Assembly (NCBI GenBank): GCA_002412965.1
Contig: DHWB01000012.1
Coordinates: 141,697 to 205,696 of the forward strand
Length of the DNA stretch: 64,000 nt
DNA from: Desulfomicrobium sp. UBA5193
GTDB taxonomy: Bacteria; Desulfobacterota; Desulfovibrionia; Desulfovibrionales; Desulfomicrobiaceae
Direction of reading: 5' to 3'
Shown here: positions 50,866-60,008 of the stretch, piece after piece
Layout: every line of letters begins with the position of its first letter
Position numbering within the stretch: position 1 is the first letter of the stretch
Position numbers and translations under genes: made by a program
Notes under the pieces: model-generated
What the model saw: only the letters and a program-made list of their open reading frames with translations
The model's database searches: none
Told to the model about the DNA's origin: nothing

Positions 50866-52791
50866 ATGAAAACAGGCTTCCTCACCTCCTGCATCCTCGT
50901 CCTGGCCCTGGCCCTGGGCCTGGCCTCCTGCGCCAAGAAGATCGTGTACTCCACGCCCACGACACAGCCCGGGGCGGCCCTGCCCGGCCACAAGGCCGCC
51001 GACCCGCAGAAGGCGCTGCAGAAATACACCAAGCAGCTGGAGACAACCAGGCCCGGTGACCCCAGCCGTGGCGAAGCCTGGCGCAACACTGTCGGCAGCG
51101 CGGTCCAGCTGGGCGAATTCGAGCTGGCGGAAAAAAACCTGCAGACATGGCAGGCCGAGAGCAAGAACGCCACCGCCTCCTGGGACTGGAACCAGGCCAA
51201 CGCGCAGCTCCTCCTGGCCCGCAAGGGCAAGGACGCCTACTCCGGCTACCTCATCGACATGATCAGCCGCAAGGATCTGGACTGGACCACGCGGGAGGCG
51301 GCCGGCATGGAGCTGGTGGATCATTTCTGGGCCATCCCGGAGTACGGTCTGGCCTTCGACGCACTGGGCCTCATGTACAAATCCGCGCCGGACGAGGCCA
51401 AAGGCCCGCTGGAGGCAAGCGCCCTGGCCCGGGCCGAATCCCTGCCCCTTGACGAGCTGCATAAAATTTTGAGCGGCGCCCTCGGCGCGGACCCCAACAC
51501 CTACCCCTGGTCCATGGTGGTCTGGGCCCAGAGCATGAAGCTCCTCGCGCAGGACAAGGCCAACTGGACCACGGTCTGGCCCAGCCTGTCGACCATCGTG
51601 CGCACCGGAGGGCTCGCCAACAAGGATTTCTTTGCCGGAAACCTGCGCTCGCTCGAACAGGAGATGGGCGTGGTCAGGCAGAGCCTAGTGCTGCTTTTGC
51701 CCTTGTCCGGCCCCTATTCCAAGGTCGGCTGGAAAATCGCCAAGGGCGCGGACAGCGCCTGGCGGGAAAACCGTGCGCAAACCGCCGCCCCTGAAATCAA
51801 GCTCATCAACACCGAATCGCCCACGTTCCTGGACGAACTGCGCACCGTGAGTGGCGTGCCCATCATCGGCGGCCCCCTGCGCAAGGACATCTGGGAAAAA
51901 ATCCGGCTGGCGGGCCTGCACCGCTCGGCCAGATTCATGACCTTCATGCCAAGCGTCGAAGACGAGGGCATCGAAGCCTGGCGTTTCTTCAGCAGCCCGG
52001 CGGACCAGACCAGGGCATTGATCCGGGGCTGTGAAGAGCTCGGGGTCACGTCTTTTGCCATCCTGCATCCCCAGGACCGCTTCGGCACGGCCATGACCGA
52101 GGTTTTCCAGGAGCAGGCCAGACTTCTGGGAGCAAACATCTCGACAGTGCGGGGGTACGACATCGAAAATCCTCCGGCCTGGGGCAAGGCCGTGGCCGCC
52201 ATTCTGGGTGCCAGCGGTGCCAAGGACACGCTGAATCCCGAACCGCCCTTCCAGGCGGTCTTTCTCCCCGACTCCCTCTTTCGCGTGCAGCAGCTGGGTC
52301 CGCTTTTCCATTATTATGAAGAAACCCGGCTCATTTTTCTCGGCCCCCAGCTCTGGAGCCAGAGTCTGGCCGAATCCAAGCTGGAAACGCAGTACTTTGA
52401 CCTGACTCTCTTTCCGGGGGCGTGGAGTTCGGACCTGAACTCGCAAAGCGCCCAGAGCCTGAAGCGCAGCATGCAGGAAAGCGGCGGCGAGGAGACCGAC
52501 CTGTGGGCCGCCCTGGGCTACGATTTCGTGCGCTTCTCGGCCCTGGTCGGCGGCGGGCAGAGCTCCACCGACGCCTTCAATCAGGCCCTGGCCCAGGCCG
52601 CGAGCCGCATGTCCTGGTCCCTGGCGCCCATGCACTGGGATGCGGGCCGGGCCACGCAGGATCTCTTCCTGTTTCAGCCGACGGAGTCCGGCATGGTGCT
52701 GGCGGACATGGAAAAGATGCGCCAGACACGCGAGCAGCGGCAGACCCGCCGCGAAGAGCGCCGCATCCAACTCGAAACCAAGAAGCAATAA
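50866..52791 (+). CDS. Penicillin-binding-protein activator-like lipoprotein (LppC/LpoA type)
   Basis: A 641-residue lipoprotein: signal peptide from MKTGFLTSCILVLALALG to the lipobox LASC at about residue 20. An N-terminal helical repeat part (about 45-270) is followed by a periplasmic-binding-like domain starting SLVLLLPLSGPYSKVG, as in LpoA and ABC amino-acid-binding proteins. By analogy it could activate a class A penicillin-binding protein at the outer membrane. A frame from 50749 would hide the signal peptide. The ribosome-binding site is weak. A basic, helical tail (TREQRQTRREERR) ends the protein. Confidence 0.82.
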   Translation: MKTGFLTSCILVLALALGLASCAKKIVYSTPTTQPGAALPGHKAADPQKALQKYTKQLETTRPGDPSRGEAWRNTVGSAVQLGEFELAEKNLQTWQAESKNATASWDWNQANAQLLLARKGKDAYSGYLIDMISRKDLDWTTREAAGMELVDHFWAIPEYGLAFDALGLMYKSAPDEAKGPLEASALARAESLPLDELHKILSGALGADPNTYPWSMVVWAQSMKLLAQDKANWTTVWPSLSTIVRTGGLANKDFFAGNLRSLEQEMGVVRQSLVLLLPLSGPYSKVGWKIAKGADSAWRENRAQTAAPEIKLINTESPTFLDELRTVSGVPIIGGPLRKDIWEKIRLAGLHRSARFMTFMPSVEDEGIEAWRFFSSPADQTRALIRGCEELGVTSFAILHPQDRFGTAMTEVFQEQARLLGANISTVRGYDIENPPAWGKAVAAILGASGAKDTLNPEPPFQAVFLPDSLFRVQQLGPLFHYYEETRLIFLGPQLWSQSLAESKLETQYFDLTLFPGAWSSDLNSQSAQSLKRSMQESGGEETDLWAALGYDFVRFSALVGGGQSSTDAFNQALAQAASRMSWSLAPMHWDAGRATQDLFLFQPTESGMVLADMEKMRQTREQRQTRREERRIQLETKKQ

Positions 52792-52800
52792 GGGATGAGC

Positions 52801-53085
52801 ATGAAAATAAGCCCCGAAAAAGCCCTGGCCATCGCCACCCTCGCGAGGCTTGAGATCAGCCCCGGGCAGGCCGCCACCCTGGGAGCACAGATGGACGACA
52901 TCCTCGGCTACATGGACAAGCTCAATGAGCTCGACACCGCGAGCGTCGAGCCCATGTACACGCCCGTGGACCAGGCCGGCACCTTGCGCGCGGACGAAGT
53001 CAAAAAGGAGTTCCCCCGTTCGGAAATCCTGCGCAACGCTCCTGAAACCGACGGCGAATACTTCATCGTGCCGCGCATCGTCTAA
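52801..53085 (+). CDS. gatC: Asp/Glu-tRNA amidotransferase subunit C
   Basis: A 94-residue subunit with the GatC pattern: ALAIATLARLEI, DDILGYMDKLNELDT, and the ending (YFIVPRIV). It stabilises GatA in the GatCAB complex, which makes Gln-tRNA or Asn-tRNA by amidation. Start 52801 is 6 bases after AAGGG, and the ATG at 52795 overlaps that site. It is 9 bases after the lipoprotein gene and 38 bases before gatA. gatB is not in the window. Confidence 0.92.
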   Translation: MKISPEKALAIATLARLEISPGQAATLGAQMDDILGYMDKLNELDTASVEPMYTPVDQAGTLRADEVKKEFPRSEILRNAPETDGEYFIVPRIV

Positions 53086-53123
53086 CCACACGCGCCCCAA
53101 GCTCCGCCCAAAGAGGATTTTTC

Positions 53124-54590
53124 ATGTCACAGCTTTTCCATCATTCCCTGACCCAGGTCCGCGACCTCCTGCGCGTCGGCGAGATCACGGCCCAGGACGC
53201 GACCGCCTCCTGCCTGGAACGCATCGCCGCGACCGAACCCATCGTTGAGGCCCTGCTGCATGTGGCCGGTGATGAGGCGCTGGCCCAGGCCCGAGCCATG
53301 GATGCCAAGGGTCCCGACGCCGCACGGCCCCTGTGGGGAGTGCCGGTCATCATCAAGGATGTCCTGGCCACGGTCGGCATGCCCACCACCTGCGGCTCCA
53401 GGATTCTGGAAAATTTCGTCCCGGTCTACGACGCCGACTGCGTGACCAGACTCAAGGAGGCCGGGGCCATCATCCTAGGGAAGGCCAACATGGACGAGTT
53501 CGCCATGGGCTCGTCCACGGAGAACTCCGCCTTCAAGGTCACCAAAAACCCATGGGACACGGCGCGGGTTCCGGGCGGCTCCAGCGGCGGCTCGGCGGCC
53601 AGCGTGTCGGCCGGGCAGTGTTTCGCCTCCATCGGCACGGACACGGGAGGCTCCATCCGCCAGCCCGCCAGCTTCTGCGGCATCGTCGGCCTCAAGCCCA
53701 GCTACGGCCGGGTTTCCCGGCGCGGACTGATCGCCTACGGCTCGTCCCTGGACCAGGCCGGTCCCATGACCCGCACGGTGGCCGACGCGGCGGAAATCCT
53801 GCAGGTCATCGCCGGCCACGACCCCCTGGATTCAACCAGCGTGAACGTGCCGGTACCGGATTATCTGGCGGCTCTGGCTCGTCGCGAATCATTGAAAGGC
53901 CTGCGCCTCGGGATGCCGCAGCAGTACTGGGGCGAAGGGCTCTCGGCCGAAGTGGACGCGGCCTGCCGCAGCGCAGTCGATCTGGCCACCTCCCTCGGCG
54001 CCGAGATCGTGCCCGTGTCCCTGCCGCACACGGAGTACGCCATCGCCACCTACTATATCCTGGCCATGGCCGAAGCCAGCTCCAACCTAGCCCGCTTCGA
54101 CGGGGTGCGCTACGGCCACCGCAGCAGCGAGACCCGCGACCTTGCGACCATGTACACCCGCTCCCGCTGCGAAGGCTTCGGGGAAGAGGTCATGCGCCGG
54201 ATCATGCTCGGCACCTACGTGCTTTCGGCCGGATATTACGACGCCTACTACAAAAAAGCCGCCCAGGTCCGCCGCCTCATCCGCCAGGACTTCCTGGACG
54301 CCCTGACCAAATGCGATCTGCTCTGCGGCCCGGCCTGCCCGACCACGGCCTTCGCCATCGGCGAAAACACGGCCGACCCCTTGCAGATGTACCTGACGGA
54401 CATTTTCACCATCTCCCTGAACCTAAGCGGACTGCCGGGCCTGAGCCTGCCCGTGGGACTGGGAAAGGACACCGGCATGCCCGTCGGTCTGCAGCTTTTC
54501 GCGGGCAACATGGACGAGGCGGGCTTGCTGGCCGCCGCCGCCACCCTGGAAGCGCACCTGCCCAAGCTGCCCGCACCGCCGCTTGCGTAA
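53124..54590 (+). CDS. gatA: Asp/Glu-tRNA amidotransferase subunit A
   Basis: A 488-residue amidase. The catalytic Lys is in VPVIIKDVLAT, and the Ser-cisSer pair in GGSSGGSAASVSAGQ; GTDTGGSIRQPASFCG follows. It releases ammonia from glutamine for tRNA-dependent Gln/Asn formation. It directly follows gatC and precedes mnmA. Confidence 0.96.
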   Translation: MSQLFHHSLTQVRDLLRVGEITAQDATASCLERIAATEPIVEALLHVAGDEALAQARAMDAKGPDAARPLWGVPVIIKDVLATVGMPTTCGSRILENFVPVYDADCVTRLKEAGAIILGKANMDEFAMGSSTENSAFKVTKNPWDTARVPGGSSGGSAASVSAGQCFASIGTDTGGSIRQPASFCGIVGLKPSYGRVSRRGLIAYGSSLDQAGPMTRTVADAAEILQVIAGHDPLDSTSVNVPVPDYLAALARRESLKGLRLGMPQQYWGEGLSAEVDAACRSAVDLATSLGAEIVPVSLPHTEYAIATYYILAMAEASSNLARFDGVRYGHRSSETRDLATMYTRSRCEGFGEEVMRRIMLGTYVLSAGYYDAYYKKAAQVRRLIRQDFLDALTKCDLLCGPACPTTAFAIGENTADPLQMYLTDIFTISLNLSGLPGLSLPVGLGKDTGMPVGLQLFAGNMDEAGLLAAAATLEAHLPKLPAPPLA

Positions 54591-54620
54591 CCGTGGCTGG
54601 ATCTTCCGGCCTTTTTTTTC

Positions 54621-55664
54621 ATGCATAAAATCGCAATCGCACTGAGCGGAGGGGCAGATTCCCTCATGAGCCTGCTGCTGCTCCGGGAAACCGGGGCAGA
54701 GGTCATGGGCGTTCACGCCCGTTTTCTGGGCGCGGACGACGAGGCCCTGCACAAGCGGCTGGGCAATCTCTGTGCGACGCTGGGCGTGCCTTTTGCGCTC
54801 ATCGACCTGCGCCGGGAATTCGACGAACTGGTCATCGCCCCCTTTGTGCGAGCCTATCAGTCAGGGCTGACGCCCAACCCCTGCGCGACCTGCAATCCGG
54901 CCATAAAGTTCGGCCTGCTCCTGGACCGGGTCCGGGAACTGGGCGCAAACCGCCTGGCCACGGGCCATTATGCCCGCCTCGAGGAAAGCCCTTACGGACC
55001 GGCCCTGTTCAGAGGTCTCGATCCGGCCAAGGACCAGAGCTACTTTCTGTCGAGGGTGCCGCAAGACCGCTTCCCGCACGTCGTCTTCCCCCTGGCCGCA
55101 TGGACCAAGGTGGAGGTGCGCCAGGCTCTGGCCGAACGCGGGTTCACTCCGCCCGCCGGGGCAGAGAGTCAGGAAGTATGTTTCATTCCCACGGATTACC
55201 GGGAATTCCTGCTCAGCCGAAAAACGCGCCTGAGCGGCCCCGGCTCCATCGCCCTGGCCGACGGCACGGTGCTCGGCCGCCACGCAGGACTGTGGAACCA
55301 CACCCTGGGACAGCGCAAGGGGCTGGGCATCGCCTACAGCGAGCCCCTCTATGTCACGGGCAAGGATTTTCAAAAGAACCGGCTCATCGTGGGCACCAAG
55401 GCCGAAACAGTGGCTTCGGGCTGCCGCACGGCAGCGCCCAATCTGCTCTGCCCGTCCGAGGCGTGGCCCGCGGAGGTGCTGGTGCAGACCATCTACCGCC
55501 AGCGGCCCGAACCGGCGCGGGTCAGCGTGGATGGGACCGGCATGACCATCACCTTTACACGGCCGCAGCCCCTGCCCTCGCCCGGTCAGGTGGCCGCCGT
55601 CTATTCCGCCGCAGGACAGGTCCTGGCCGGAGCGGTGATCGAAGAGGCCTCCCATGCGGCGTGA
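54621..55664 (+). CDS. mnmA: tRNA-specific 2-thiouridylase
   Basis: A 347-residue enzyme with the PP-loop ALSGGADSLMSLLLL, the active cysteines in TPNPCATCN and SQEVCFIP, and the central domain that binds tRNA. It puts sulfur on U34 of Lys, Gln and Glu tRNAs. The PP-loop reads SGGADS instead of SGGVDS, a normal substitution for some. It overlaps mtaB by 11 bases. Confidence 0.92.
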   Translation: MHKIAIALSGGADSLMSLLLLRETGAEVMGVHARFLGADDEALHKRLGNLCATLGVPFALIDLRREFDELVIAPFVRAYQSGLTPNPCATCNPAIKFGLLLDRVRELGANRLATGHYARLEESPYGPALFRGLDPAKDQSYFLSRVPQDRFPHVVFPLAAWTKVEVRQALAERGFTPPAGAESQEVCFIPTDYREFLLSRKTRLSGPGSIALADGTVLGRHAGLWNHTLGQRKGLGIAYSEPLYVTGKDFQKNRLIVGTKAETVASGCRTAAPNLLCPSEAWPAEVLVQTIYRQRPEPARVSVDGTGMTITFTRPQPLPSPGQVAAVYSAAGQVLAGAVIEEASHAA

Positions 55665-56952
55665 ACCCGGACAGCTTTTCTACCTCGCCACCCAAGGCTG
55701 CAAGGTGAACCAATACGAGTCCCAGGCCATCCGCGAATCCTTCATCGCGGACGGGTTGCTGGAGACCCATGACTGCGCCCTGGCCGACATCGTACTCGTC
55801 AACAGCTGCGCCGTGACCGAACGGGCGGTTCTGGATCTGGCCAAGCTGATCCGGGGTTTCGCCGCGCTGACGCCCAAACCCTGGGTCGTGGTCGCGGGTT
55901 GCGCCGTAGAGGCGGACCGTGAGCGCATCAAGGCCATGACGGCGGTGGATGAGATCATCGCCCAGCAGGACAAGGGCGCGCTAGGGCATCAGGGCCAGCA
56001 AAGCCAGCCCTTTTCCTCCCTGCGCATCTCGGACTATAACCGGGCCAGGGCCGTGATCAAGGTTCAGGACGGCTGCTCACACGGCTGCACCTACTGCATC
56101 ATCCCCTCGACCAGAGGCCGCTCCGTCAGCCGCGACCCCGAGGACGTGGTCCGCGAAGCGCAGCTTCTGCTCGATGCCGGAATCCGGGAGATTTCCCTGT
56201 GCGGCATCAACCTGCGTCACTATGGCCGCGACCTTTCCCCCGCTTCGGACTTCTGGGATCTGCTGGCGGCCGTGGACCGGGCGCTGGCTCCCCGCTGGGC
56301 AGGCCGCGCGCGGCTGCGCATCGGCTCCCTGGAACCGGCGGACATGCATGCAAAGGCGCTCGCGACCCTAGCCCAGTGCCGCATCATGACCCCGCACCTG
56401 CACCTCTCGCTGCAAAGCGGCAGCCCCGAAGTGCTGCGGCGCATGGGCCGGGGGCATTACGGGCCGGAGGAAATTTTCGCATTTCTGAAAGGATTGGACG
56501 AAATCTGGCCGGTCTACGGCCTTGGCGCGGACATCATCGCAGGTTTTCCCGGCGAGACCGAGGACAACCTGACCGAGACCCTGAACGTGGTGGAACGGCT
56601 GCCCCTGTCCTACGCCCATGTGTTTCCCTATTCCGAGCGCCCGGGCACCCCGGCGGCCTCGTTCAAAGGTTCCATCCCCGGCCACCTGCGCCGGGAGAGG
56701 GCCAAACTCCTGCGTCAGGCCGTAGAACGCAAGCGCGCCCTTTTTCTGCGGGGCCTGCTCGCCCGGCCGCACATGGATGTGGTGCTTGAAGACAACGGCA
56801 CGGGCATGAACGAATTTTATGTCGAGTGCGAAGTCAAGACCGAAATCCCGCAGCATGCGCGGGAGCTGGTGCGGGTCGTGCCCACGGGAGTCTCCCCGTT
56901 CGGACTGACGGTCAGGGCCGTTCACAATCAGTCCGAAAAGGAGAACGCGTGA
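55654..56952 (+). CDS. mtaB: tRNA t6A37 methylthiotransferase
   Basis: A 432-residue radical-SAM enzyme of the MiaB/MtaB group. The N-terminal UPF0004 domain has cysteines in ATQGCKVNQYESQ, VNSCAVTE and VAGCAVEAD, and the radical SAM cluster is CSHGCTYCIIP. It adds methylthio to t6A37 of tRNAs reading ANN codons. The TRAM domain is short. It starts 11 bases inside the mnmA end and ends in a GTGA overlap with the DUF4416 gene. Confidence 0.92.
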   Translation: MRREPGQLFYLATQGCKVNQYESQAIRESFIADGLLETHDCALADIVLVNSCAVTERAVLDLAKLIRGFAALTPKPWVVVAGCAVEADRERIKAMTAVDEIIAQQDKGALGHQGQQSQPFSSLRISDYNRARAVIKVQDGCSHGCTYCIIPSTRGRSVSRDPEDVVREAQLLLDAGIREISLCGINLRHYGRDLSPASDFWDLLAAVDRALAPRWAGRARLRIGSLEPADMHAKALATLAQCRIMTPHLHLSLQSGSPEVLRRMGRGHYGPEEIFAFLKGLDEIWPVYGLGADIIAGFPGETEDNLTETLNVVERLPLSYAHVFPYSERPGTPAASFKGSIPGHLRRERAKLLRQAVERKRALFLRGLLARPHMDVVLEDNGTGMNEFYVECEVKTEIPQHARELVRVVPTGVSPFGLTVRAVHNQSEKENA

Positions 56953-57512
56953 GCATCCCGAAAATCCCCGTGCCGGGGAGGACGTTCTTGTCCGTGCTCA
57001 GCGCCCGCTGGGATGAATTCTGGCCGGAGCTGCGGCCCCGGCTCGCCACGCTGCTCGGCGAGATCGATTACGAGTCGCAGCCCATCCCCTTCACCCAGAC
57101 CAGCTACTATGACCCGGAGTTGGGCACGCCCATCACCCGGCGCATCCTCTCCTTTGACCGCCCCCTGCCTCTCGACGGGCTGGTCGAGGTGAAGCTGGCC
57201 ACCAATGAACTGGAAGAAAAATGGAGCGAGGGCGACAAACGCCTCTTCAACCTCGACCCCGGCTACATCACCCAGGAACGCCTGATCCTGGCCACGGGCA
57301 AGAATTTTTCGCACCGCGTGTACCTGTCAAAGGGCATCTGGGCCGATCTGACCCTCATTTTTCACAAGGGCGACTGGTTCGACCTGCCCTGGACTTTTCC
57401 AGACTACGCTACGCCCGAAATCAAGAAGCACTTGACCGCCGTTCGGGCGATGTACAAAGCCGGACTTGCGCATTCAACAACACCAAAGGACACACCATGC
57501 CCAAAAGTATGA
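56949..57512 (+). CDS. DUF4416 family protein
   Basis: A 187-residue protein of the DUF4416 family: LSARWDEFWPELRPRLATL, TSYYDPELGTPITRRILSF and LATGKNFSHRVYLSKGIWAD are typical. The family is found mostly in delta-proteobacteria and thermophiles and has no known function. It starts at GTG 56949, overlapping the mtaB stop as GTGA, and its end overlaps yicC by 16 bases, so it is translated as part of the run. Confidence 0.85.
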   Translation: MSIPKIPVPGRTFLSVLSARWDEFWPELRPRLATLLGEIDYESQPIPFTQTSYYDPELGTPITRRILSFDRPLPLDGLVEVKLATNELEEKWSEGDKRLFNLDPGYITQERLILATGKNFSHRVYLSKGIWADLTLIFHKGDWFDLPWTFPDYATPEIKKHLTAVRAMYKAGLAHSTTPKDTPCPKV

Positions 57513-58378
57513 CCGGCTACGGCCGGGCCGGAGCCCAGGAAGACAACTGGACCCTGACCTGGGAAATCCGCAGCCTCAACAACCGCCATCTGGACCTCAA
57601 GTGGAAGATCCCGCCCACCCTCTACGCCCACCAGAAGAGCTGGGAGAACGAGGTACGCGCAGTGGCCGCCAGGGGCGGTGTGGAGCTGTTCCTGGGGCTC
57701 AAGATCAACAACCCCGAGTTGCAGTCCTTGAGCCTGGACACGACCATGGCCACCTCCATGCTGCGCGAACTGGACCGCCTGGCCGAGTCCCTGGGCGTCG
57801 CCCACACCCCGGACCTGAACCGGCTGATGGCCATCTCCGCCCTGTGGAAGGAATCCGGCACCATCGACAACCCGCAGCTCGTGAGCAGCCTGACCGAGAC
57901 CTTGAGAAAGGCCCTCGCGGACTGGGACGAGGCCCGGATACGGGAAGGCCTGGCCCTTGAGGAAGACCTGCGCGTCCGCTTCGCGAGGCTCGGCGACCTG
58001 GTTGTCGAAATCCGCGCGCTGGCGACCCAGACCGCGCCGGAACGGTTCGCCCAGCTCCAGGAACGGGTCGGCAAGCTCATGGCGGAATCCGGCGCCCAGA
58101 TCGATCCGGACCGGATGCTGCAGGAGCTGGCCACCATCTCCGACCGGGTCGACGTTTCCGAAGAGCTGACTCGCCTCGAAATCCACCTGCGCGGCATCGA
58201 CGGCTACTTCCGGCAGACCGAGCCCGTGGGCCGCAAGCTCGACTTCATGGTCCAGGAATGCTTCCGCGAGATCAACACCTGCGGCAACAAGAGCCAGAAC
58301 ACGAGCATCAGCCAGCTGGTGGTGACCTTCAAGGCCGAGCTCGAAAAATGCCGCGAGCAGATCCAGAACCTGGAGTAG
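57497..58378 (+). CDS. YicC family endoribonuclease
   Basis: A 293-residue protein beginning PKSMTGYGRAGAQED and ending with the DUF1732 domain; RKLDFMVQECFREINTCGNK and SQLVVTFKAELEKCREQI are signatures. YicC family proteins cut RNA and affect sRNA decay. In the same order as in many delta-proteobacteria it is followed by remA and gmk. It overlaps DUF4416 by 16 bases. Confidence 0.93.
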   Translation: MPKSMTGYGRAGAQEDNWTLTWEIRSLNNRHLDLKWKIPPTLYAHQKSWENEVRAVAARGGVELFLGLKINNPELQSLSLDTTMATSMLRELDRLAESLGVAHTPDLNRLMAISALWKESGTIDNPQLVSSLTETLRKALADWDEARIREGLALEEDLRVRFARLGDLVVEIRALATQTAPERFAQLQERVGKLMAESGAQIDPDRMLQELATISDRVDVSEELTRLEIHLRGIDGYFRQTEPVGRKLDFMVQECFREINTCGNKSQNTSISQLVVTFKAELEKCREQIQNLE

Positions 58379-58381
58379 GCC

Positions 58382-58639
58382 GTGGACAAGAAAAAGCTCC
58401 TCAACATCGGTTTCGGCAATGCCGTGGTCATGAACAGGGTGGTGGCCATCGTCGGCCCGACCTCCTCCCCCATGCGCCGCTTGCGCGAGGAGGCCAAGCA
58501 GGCCGGGCGGCTCATCGACGCGACCCAGGGCCGCAAGACCCGCTCGCTCATCATCACCGACTCGAACCACTGCATTCTTTCCGCCATTCAGCCGGAAACA
58601 ATTAGTCAACGCTTCACCGCCGGAGGCAGCGATGAATAG
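58382..58639 (+). CDS. RemA-like regulatory protein (DUF370)
   Basis: An 85-residue protein of the DUF370/RemA family: LLNIGFGNAVVMNRVVAIVG, SSPMRRLREEAKQ, IDATQGRKTRSLIITDSNH. RemA controls matrix genes in Bacillus by DNA binding; the role here is unknown. It starts at GTG 58382, 3 bases after yicC, and overlaps gmk by 8 bases. Confidence 0.92.
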   Translation: MDKKKLLNIGFGNAVVMNRVVAIVGPTSSPMRRLREEAKQAGRLIDATQGRKTRSLIITDSNHCILSAIQPETISQRFTAGGSDE

Positions 58640-59279
58640 CGCAGGAGCGCAACAAAACGACGCGAACACGGGCATGATCCTGGTCATCAGCGCGCCCTCG
58701 GGCACGGGGAAAAGCACCCTCATCCGCCGCCTGACCGCGGAATTCAAGGCCTTTGCCTTCTCCGTGTCCTGCACCACCCGCGCCCCGAGGCCGGGGGAAA
58801 TGGATGGCCGGGAATATCATTTCCTGACCCGCGGGGAATTCGAGCGCCGCCGCGAAGCAGGCTTCTTCGCCGAGTGGGCCGAGGTTCACGGCAATTTCTA
58901 CGGCACACCCCGAAAGGCCACCGAGGAATTGCTGCTTGCCGGACGGGACGTGATCTTCGACATCGACGTGCAGGGAGCACGCCAACTCAAGGCGAATATG
59001 GGCCAGGGGTGCTACGTGTTCATCTTCCCCCCGTCGCGCGAGGCCCTTGAAATGCGCCTGACCGGCCGGGGCACGGACAGCCCGGAGACCATCGCCCGAC
59101 GCCTGGCCGGAGCGCAGCACGAGATCGCCGACAGCCCTTGGTTCGGCCACTGGATCATCAACGACGACCTGTCCCAGGCCTATGATCAGCTGCGCGCCGT
59201 GTATCTGGCCGAAAAAACCAGACCCGAGTACCAAAAGTCCTGGAGCGAAGCCTTCAGCAAGCAATGGGAGACGCCATGA
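58632..59279 (+). CDS. gmk: Guanylate kinase
   Basis: A 215-residue kinase with P-loop SAPSGTGKSTLIRRL, GMP-binding SCTTRAPRPGEMDGREYHF and EWAEVHGNFYGTP. It converts GMP to GDP. The short N-terminal extension (MNSAGAQQNDANTG) is non-conserved. It overlaps remA upstream by 8 bases and pyrF downstream by 4. Confidence 0.96.
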   Translation: MNSAGAQQNDANTGMILVISAPSGTGKSTLIRRLTAEFKAFAFSVSCTTRAPRPGEMDGREYHFLTRGEFERRREAGFFAEWAEVHGNFYGTPRKATEELLLAGRDVIFDIDVQGARQLKANMGQGCYVFIFPPSREALEMRLTGRGTDSPETIARRLAGAQHEIADSPWFGHWIINDDLSQAYDQLRAVYLAEKTRPEYQKSWSEAFSKQWETP

Positions 59280-59989
59280 TGACAAACCCGGCCCTGGTCG
59301 TGGCCCTGGATTTCCCCCAGGCCGCCCCTGCCCTCGATTTAGCCGCCCGCCTGCAGGGCGTCGTGCCCTGGGTCAAGGTCGGCCTCGAGCTCTACCTCAG
59401 TGCCGGACAGGACCTCTTGGCCCGACTCAAGGATATGGGATTTCTCGTTTTTCTCGACCTCAAGTTCATGGACATCCCCAACACCGTGCAGGGTGCCACG
59501 GCCCAGGCCACACGCATGGGCGCGGACATGCTGACCATCCACGCCCTCGGTGGACGCGCCATGTGCGAAGCGGCCATGGCCGGACGGGACATGGCCCTTG
59601 CCCCCGGACAGACCCCGCCCCTTGTGCTCGGCGTGACGCTCCTGACCAGCCTCGGCCCCCAAGATCTGGTCTGGAATCCTCACGGATCCGCCGAAGATCT
59701 GGGCACGCTGACCGTTCACCTTGCCAGGTCGGCCCAAAACTGGAAACTGGACGGCGTGGTCTGTTCAGGGCGAGAAGTTCGTGTTATACGTGAGACATGT
59801 GGAGCATCCTTTCAGCTCCTCACTCCCGGAATTCGTCTGCCTGACGCGGACGCCGGGGACCAATCCCGGATTTGCACCCCGGTTCAGGCCGCTCGCGACG
59901 GAAGTAACTTTCTTGTCGTCGGCAGGCCCATCACCAGGGCGGACAACCCCGTACAGGCCGCATGGATGTATCTAGGGGCAACTGAATAA
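59276..59989 (+). CDS. pyrF: Orotidine 5'-phosphate decarboxylase
   Basis: A 237-residue TIM-barrel enzyme. VVALDFPQAAPAL starts it, VFLDLKFMDIPNTVQGA holds the catalytic Asp-Lys-Asp, and LTPGIRLPDADAGDQSRICT is the phosphate loop. It makes UMP. Start 59276 follows GGGAG; an ATG at 59264 is less likely. ATGA overlap with gmk. Confidence 0.96.
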   Translation: MMTNPALVVALDFPQAAPALDLAARLQGVVPWVKVGLELYLSAGQDLLARLKDMGFLVFLDLKFMDIPNTVQGATAQATRMGADMLTIHALGGRAMCEAAMAGRDMALAPGQTPPLVLGVTLLTSLGPQDLVWNPHGSAEDLGTLTVHLARSAQNWKLDGVVCSGREVRVIRETCGASFQLLTPGIRLPDADAGDQSRICTPVQAARDGSNFLVVGRPITRADNPVQAAWMYLGATE

Positions 59990-60008
59990 ATTTCTGCAGG
60001 GGACGTTC

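Noticed and set aside
59276..59989. Possible frameshift in pyrF around 59760-59830
   Set aside because: The reading frame is continuous and the phosphate-loop motif is intact through this stretch.
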